Of a stretch of 64,000 nt of DNA, positions 40,468 through 47,434 are shown in pieces. This stretch comes from Paralvinella palmiformis (taxonomy: Eukaryota > Annelida > Polychaeta > Terebellida > Alvinellidae), in contig JAODUP010000065.1 of the NCBI GenBank assembly GCA_025642065.1, positions 825,501 through 889,500 of the forward strand. Reading direction: 5' to 3'. The notes beneath the pieces are model-generated. The model was not told the DNA's origin. It saw only the letters and a list, made by a program, of their open reading frames with translations, and did not search any database. The stretch's first letter is position 1. The number at the start of each line of letters is the position of its first letter. The translations under genes were made by a program, and so were the position numbers.

Positions 40468-42213
40468 TGTATGTGTGGGTCCGCGCGCACGTGTGTTTTA
40501 TCTGGATGTTATTTTAAGACACACAAGAGCTATTTTGTTCATAAGATGCTGGAGACAATTATTGTTTTATGTTTTTTGAGTTAATGTTTTTGACTTTTGA
40601 TAATAACATCACATCGTGCCCCGCCCCGAGATGGCGTATTTGTAATAGTCGGTGGACCATTTCTGGGATTTCTTTTCTTCTTTCTAGCCAACTCTAAATG
40701 CGCCTAATCTCCACTCAGTCGGTATTTATTCGGTATTTATTGCAGTCCCGTTTATCTACTGCTGAAACCCCTCAGTGTTTCCAACTTCTGTTGCCACACC
40801 TACTGCTACTACAACCGTTGTCAACCTCTGTTGCCATTCCTACTGCTACTACTGCGGTTGTCACCTCTGTTGCCACTCCTACTGCTACTACTGCAGTTCT
40901 CACTTCCATTGCCACCCTTACTACTGCTACTAGTCCTGTTGTCACTTCCTTTGCCACACCTACTGCTACTACTCCTGTTGTCACTTTCGTTGCCACTCCT
41001 ACTGCTACTACTCCTGTTGTCACTTCTGTTTCCAGTACTCTTGCTTCTACTGTCGTTACTTTAAAACAACAACAACAACTACTACTACTACTTCAACTAC
41101 GATCACCATAATTGACGTCGATGGTAATGTTGCATATCTGCGAACTCCGTCCTCTGCTGGCATGTCCAGGATTTTGGAAAAAGATGGGGAAGCTTTTACT
41201 ATCAAATACTAAATGATGAGTTACCTGTCCACTCAGCTCAACGTTTGGATGCTGATGTATAATAATAACAACGGGATGGAGGCTCGTTATCGACGGTTAT
41301 CAACAACTGAATGATGATAACATAGCAGTTAATGTAGAATTGATTATTACTCGTAGGCAACTGTTTCGAGAATTAAAGTCCCTTCCGATCATTTCTATAT
41401 AATTGCTCTTAGTTTTGGTTTGGCATGATTGATGTTTTACGGCCACTTTTGTGTACATGGTAGGCTAAATGGGCCGAGCGACCTACACCTAGCAATGAAG
41501 CGAAATCAAATATGAAACACCGTTCAGATATACCCACGCCAAGATTCAAACTCAGGTGGTAGTGATCTGTGGTCCAACGCGCTACAAACTAGACAATGGA
41601 GGCGCCCTTTTAGCACCGAGTGACGTTCTAAACTAAATATATGCTCACCATCATCCTGGAGCGTTTTAAGATATGAAATAAATGTTGAATAGTTAATTGT
41701 TTGGCATAATTAGCCCAAATCCAGCACAGGTACATCAACGGCTCGCCATCAACTAAAATATAAGTACTTGTTTCCCAGTATGAGCATGTGCATTTTGCTG
41801 CCACCACCAACTGTCAGGGAGTACTTGGTTTCTGGCTGCCATTTAGAGGCCTATGGTTTGCCAAATTCTTCTCCTCATCCGCTCAGTCAACCATTATTGT
41901 TGTCATTTTTGAATGAAGCGATTAAAAATATGAACTTGTGAAAACTCCGATGATACTATGTCTAGGTGTATCATGTCTAGGCATGTTTGTTTGTTGTTGT
42001 CCACGTTCTCTTTCCTTACGCACCATTTGTTGGGAGCCATCTTTATTGTAAAAAACTCCATTTACATGGCCAGCTCTCTGATTACTAAAGTGATTGAAAT
42101 ACGGGCATTTGACTCCATTGCCTATATAATGGACTTTTTCGTGCGCAGCTGTTTATTTGCATCACGGGCAGCACAAATATCATACATTTACTTGAAATGT
42201 GCTTGTGATATTT

Positions 42214-42247
<34 letters not shown>

Positions 42248-43927
42248 ATACCCACAACCTCATATAAAACTAGCTGCACTCGCTCCATATCACCAAAAGG
42301 TTACGCTTTCTCCATGCATCACACACACACAATTGTAGCCGCGCCGCAGAAAATGACTCTGTATCAGCTGCGGGTCCGCGTCATCAGCATATTATCTGCG
42401 AGTTCATCTTTAAAGGGTTTTATTCCAATTACAAAATTGCCCATAAGAAGCTTCTCATATGCTTATATCTAAAGCTGTTCGAGGGAATGGTTTCTCAGCG
42501 ATATTCTATTATAAAGCAATAAGCTAGGCCAAAAGAAAGAAAGAAAGAAAACGACGCACTATGAGAGGATAAATAATGAGATGAATAAACAATCTAAGGT
42601 CTTATCCCACAGAGATGACAGCCCTTAATGGTTCTCTTATGAACTTTATGGATTGCAATCTTTAACATTATACAGGACAAGGAAAAATGTAAACGTTGAT
42701 GTGTTACGGCCACTTTTGTCCACAAGGTAGACTAAACACCCTTCTGACATAGCCCTGACGGTTTTTGAACTCAATTGCTATAGATCGGTGGCCAACCGCG
42801 CTATCAGTTAGGCCATGGAGGCACCCTTATACGGCACAAGGACGCTGTCCTATACGGGATGCCAACGTTGATCGGCTAACAAAGCGAAAAATGGCTTAAA
42901 ATTGTTGAACAAGTTTCAGACAAAAGTGGCAACGATTGGCAATCATTTGTTTTATATTTCACAGGAAGTACCACATGGCGAGACGAACTACCAACGAAGT
43001 GTACTAACGATAAAGATAAACAAAACGAAACACAAACACGACTAAAGTCATGTTGTAGATATTGACGTTTGCACAAATCATCGTCATATCGGGTCAGCGG
43101 GGGCCTCCGTGCCCTAACTGGTAGCGCGGTTGGCCACAGATCAATACCACCCAGGTTCAAACCCCGACTGGGCTATGTCGCAAGGGTGTTTCATCTTTCA
43201 TTTCGCCTCATTACCTTTAGGTGTAGCTCGGCCCGTTTGGCCTACATTGAGCACAAAAGTGGCCATAAAACAGCAACATTTACATATCGGGTCAGTGTCT
43301 TGATGAAACAATTTAATTTGCTATGCTGTTGCTAACTTAGTCTTTGCTATGCTAGCTTAGGTACTTTTATGTTATATATCACTGTACTTATACATTTTAT
43401 ATAATTTTTTAAAATAAATACGACTTATTAATAAATAGGGTTTTCCTTCTGGTTACGTCATTTAGGGTTTGTTTTAAATCATAAATCCGATATATATATA
43501 TATATATATATTTTATATGTATAAGGTTGTGTCGAAGATTATATTTTACAATTGGTACGTCCACAAATAAAGGGGTATTTCCTATAAAGATGTACATGTT
43601 ATTTAAACGCAGTTTTACGTATAAATGGACTACATATAAATACAGGAAAATGTAAAAAAGGTATATTTAAAATAAGATAATAGATGCTCTTTTGGATGCG
43701 TTGTCCTTTTATTGAAGACACAATCATCTACATCTATAACAATACTGTTTATGCAGCTACAAATAACTCCTGAGACACAATAGTATTCGTGAATATTGTT
43801 CTGTATAATAAATAGTTCTTTCTCATGCTCGCTATTTGGGGAGGATTTATTTTGTATGTGTGCGTTTTGTGTGTGTGTTTTGGAATATACTCAGTAAACG
43901 TCCCCTCTCCCTCTCCCCTCTCTCTCT

Positions 43928-43989
<62 letters not shown>

Positions 43990-44696
43990 CGGTTGATTGA
44001 TTGATTGATAAATTAATAAAATAGTATCTCGGACAATTTACGGACATATAGCACTTTTTCAAATGTCAGAACAAAACAAACTACCCAAGTCTATTATAAT
44101 ATCGACAAAAATAACCAAAAAAAACTTGATTACATGCAATATCTTAGTTGTTGGCTTTGAATATCAGTTTTTGTATATCAGGATTATTTATTGTTATTTT
44201 TAATCCCGAATCGACGTGACGGAAGTCGGACAGCGAAGGAGACAGTTCAACCGGCTGTACTCGAGATTTAACAATGAACGCCGACCTTTCCAATTCAATG
44301 CCTTGTTACAATCAACCGCATAAGATAGGCTCATCTCGAGTTTTCCACCACACACACACACACACACACACACATGTTGTTTGTTGCGAGCTGTGGTATC
44401 AAATGGTATGTTTTTACGTGCTTCCGCTTTTTGTACGTAGCCTGCATGTAGCCGCTTTCCTGTGGGCGTGACATATTTGTCGCGTACGAAAAGCGAATTA
44501 GCTGGTTCCCACAGGCTGATGAGTAGACCAGACACATGCTTAGGTATACGCACACATTTATCAATATGTGGAGGTATGGAACATTTTATTTTTAGATTAA
44601 TGTATGTATAGTTGTATTTAGATTTATGGAGGTAGGTTTCGAAGGATGTTTAGATATGTTGATGCTCTGTGCCTGTTGCCTCTTACTATGTACCCT

Positions 44697-44769
<73 letters not shown>

Positions 44770-45905
44770 GCACACACGCACGCACGCACGCACGCACGCA
44801 CGCGCACGCACGCACGCACGCACACAATACCAACAATAATTGGTATAGAACAAATTACAGAATACAAAAGCCAAACAATTTTGTGGACAGTAAATCTCTT
44901 CCAGGCGGCGGAAAACTGTGGGCCACCCAGTGAACCGAACGAAACGTTTGAAAATGATCGTAAAAGGATACGCATTGAAGGCTCGTTCGTTCGTTTGTTC
45001 GTTTGTTTGTTGACATAGCTTCACGACAAGACGTAACTAATTGTGAAGTGGGAGAACGAATAACATAACTCAAACAAAACAAAATACGAGCGTCTCGTGT
45101 CTTCGGCGTAACTCGCAAAAATGGCAGATAGGATGACAAAGCCGAGTGCCCAAGTTTTAGCGCCAAATAGTGCGCTTAGTGCACGGAGCGGCGATCAATT
45201 CTGAACCACTGAACATTTGAACGATGGCAGCGTAGAGCAATGGTGATCAACAGCTTGGAAAACGTGAGGATCAAGGTTTATGTAATAATAATAATAATAA
45301 TAATATGTGGCATTTATGTTCCCCCCTCTCAGCATTATAGCTGCTCTAAGGCGCTTTACAGTATTATTATCCCTGACTCAGACCTGTTCCAATCCGGTAC
45401 ACATCTCAACTCCCGAGGGAGCATTCAAACAAACAAACAAACAAACAAACAAACAAACAAACAACAATTATATTGCAGATTGAGTTAGCAGTGTCCGGTT
45501 ATCCGGTGTGGGCAGGGTGGGGGTGGGCGGGGTGGGTGGGGTGCTTGTTTCGGTTGGTTGCCTAGAGCTTAAGGCTATTCCGGTTTACTCTCTATATACG
45601 ATGAAAACAAATCTAGGCATTTTAATTATATATTCCTCGGTCTAAAAATACGACCCAGAAGAGAAAATAAAAACCAATTTCCATGTAAAGATCGTGTTCC
45701 GTGTTAAACTGCCATTTACGGCGAGTCTTTTTTAGTTTGGCCAACCCTGTGTGTGACGTAGCTACTACTATCTGCTTAAACAAATCACTGTCCATTATAC
45801 AGGTTGTCAGTAATTGTTCTATCTTAATTCACCAATCAGGCGCCACTGTCAGCTTAAATATGACACCGAACGATTACGAACTTATCACTGAGGGAAACTG
45901 TACAA

Positions 45906-45942
<37 letters not shown>

Positions 45943-46139
45943 ATGACAATCTCAGAAACACGATACGTATCGGACGTATTAGACTTAATGGCCAATTTTT
46001 GACCACTGTTCAATTGGAAAAAAAAGTTCAACATAATTTGCCGGGTTAAAAAATTTTTAATTAAAGATTAATTTTTAAAAACCCTATCAATTGTTTTAAC
46101 CCCAAACTTGTCGTAATCCCATTCGCAAAAAAATGGTAT

Positions 46140-46207
<68 letters not shown>

Positions 46208-46256
46208 ACACACACACACTCTCTCTCTCTCTCTGTCTCTATCGTTGTCGCTCTAC

Positions 46257-46314
<58 letters not shown>

Positions 46315-47402
46315 GTCTCTCTCACGCCAATCTTTAGTTTACCAACTGTTTATCAAGGTTGGAAGTTTCTTGTCAGAACAAGTTCAACTATAATTTGTAG
46401 TACACAAATGTTTAATTATCATTTACGACTTAACTGGTTAATGCTAATAACCGTCCATCAGATCTGGTTTAAACGAACTCTCGTCGTATTCTAACCCATT
46501 CGACAAATCTGTTTAAACATCCACCGATTATAAAGACCTCCGAATGTGACCTTGATGACCCCCCCCCCCATCCCAGCAGTCACGCTGATTACCCATCAAC
46601 TGGAGTCACGTGACCACGGTATTGGCATTCGAGCGGTCGGTTAAACTATGTGGAACATGTTCCCAGGGGAAGTTACAATTGCATCGTATATCAAAACGTT
46701 AAAAGCTGTTCCTAAGCTGGCCATTTTAAGAACACTGAGCTGCAAATATCCATATTTTTATATCAATCCAACTCCTATCCATGTCCGTGGGGCGTTTGGT
46801 TTAGGGATTAACCATAAATTGTAACACGTGTCAGGTCTAACTAGTGCCGGAGCCAAACGACCAACTCACTCACCAACTCACTCACCAAGTTACTCGCTTT
46901 TTAATTTGCCAATCCAAGGTTTCCCTCATTTTCGGCTAAATACAGGTAGTCGTCGACTTACGACCGGTTACGACCGACTGGTTGTATTATACCGTGTAAT
47001 GATATTATAATCATCTTTAAGTCGTCTTTAGGGCGTCTCCGTGGTCTAACTGATAGCGCGTTGGCTCACAGATCACTACCACCTGAGTTCGAATCTCGGC
47101 GTGGGCATATCTGAAGGGTGTTTCATCTTTGACTTCGCTTGGCCAATTTAGCCTATCATGTGCACAACGGTGGCCATAAAACACCGATAATCATCCTTAA
47201 GTCGTACAGTCGGTCGTAAAGTCGAACAGTCGAAGTTGCGTAAGTCGTAAGTCGACGACTACCTATAACTATTTAGCATCATTCAGTGTCTCCGGGTAAG
47301 TTTTGGGCATCTCATATTCGTGAGTCAGCTGTTTAGGCCTCTTAAATAGTTTCTGCTACAATCGGCAATTAATCGAATCTGGATTATTATCTTTTATTTA
47401 AA

Positions 47403-47434
<32 letters not shown>

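Noticed and set aside
40698..41111. 137-codon frame with 13-residue Thr/Ala/Val repeats, mucin-like
   Set aside because: It is a 39-bp minisatellite; any such unit without stops stays open. The minus strand is open too, and there is no start, splice or signal-peptide support.
43101..43175. tRNA genes at the heads of family A/B SINEs
   Set aside because: Each is attached to the same body and tail, flanked by target duplications, and lacks a proper acceptor stem.
44592..45024. Long frames of Cys-Val, His-Thr or Arg-Ala repeats (also at 24319, 28275, 46133, 49092, 51267, 61896)
   Set aside because: They are translations of CA/GT arrays, open in several frames on both strands, with no unique coding sequence.
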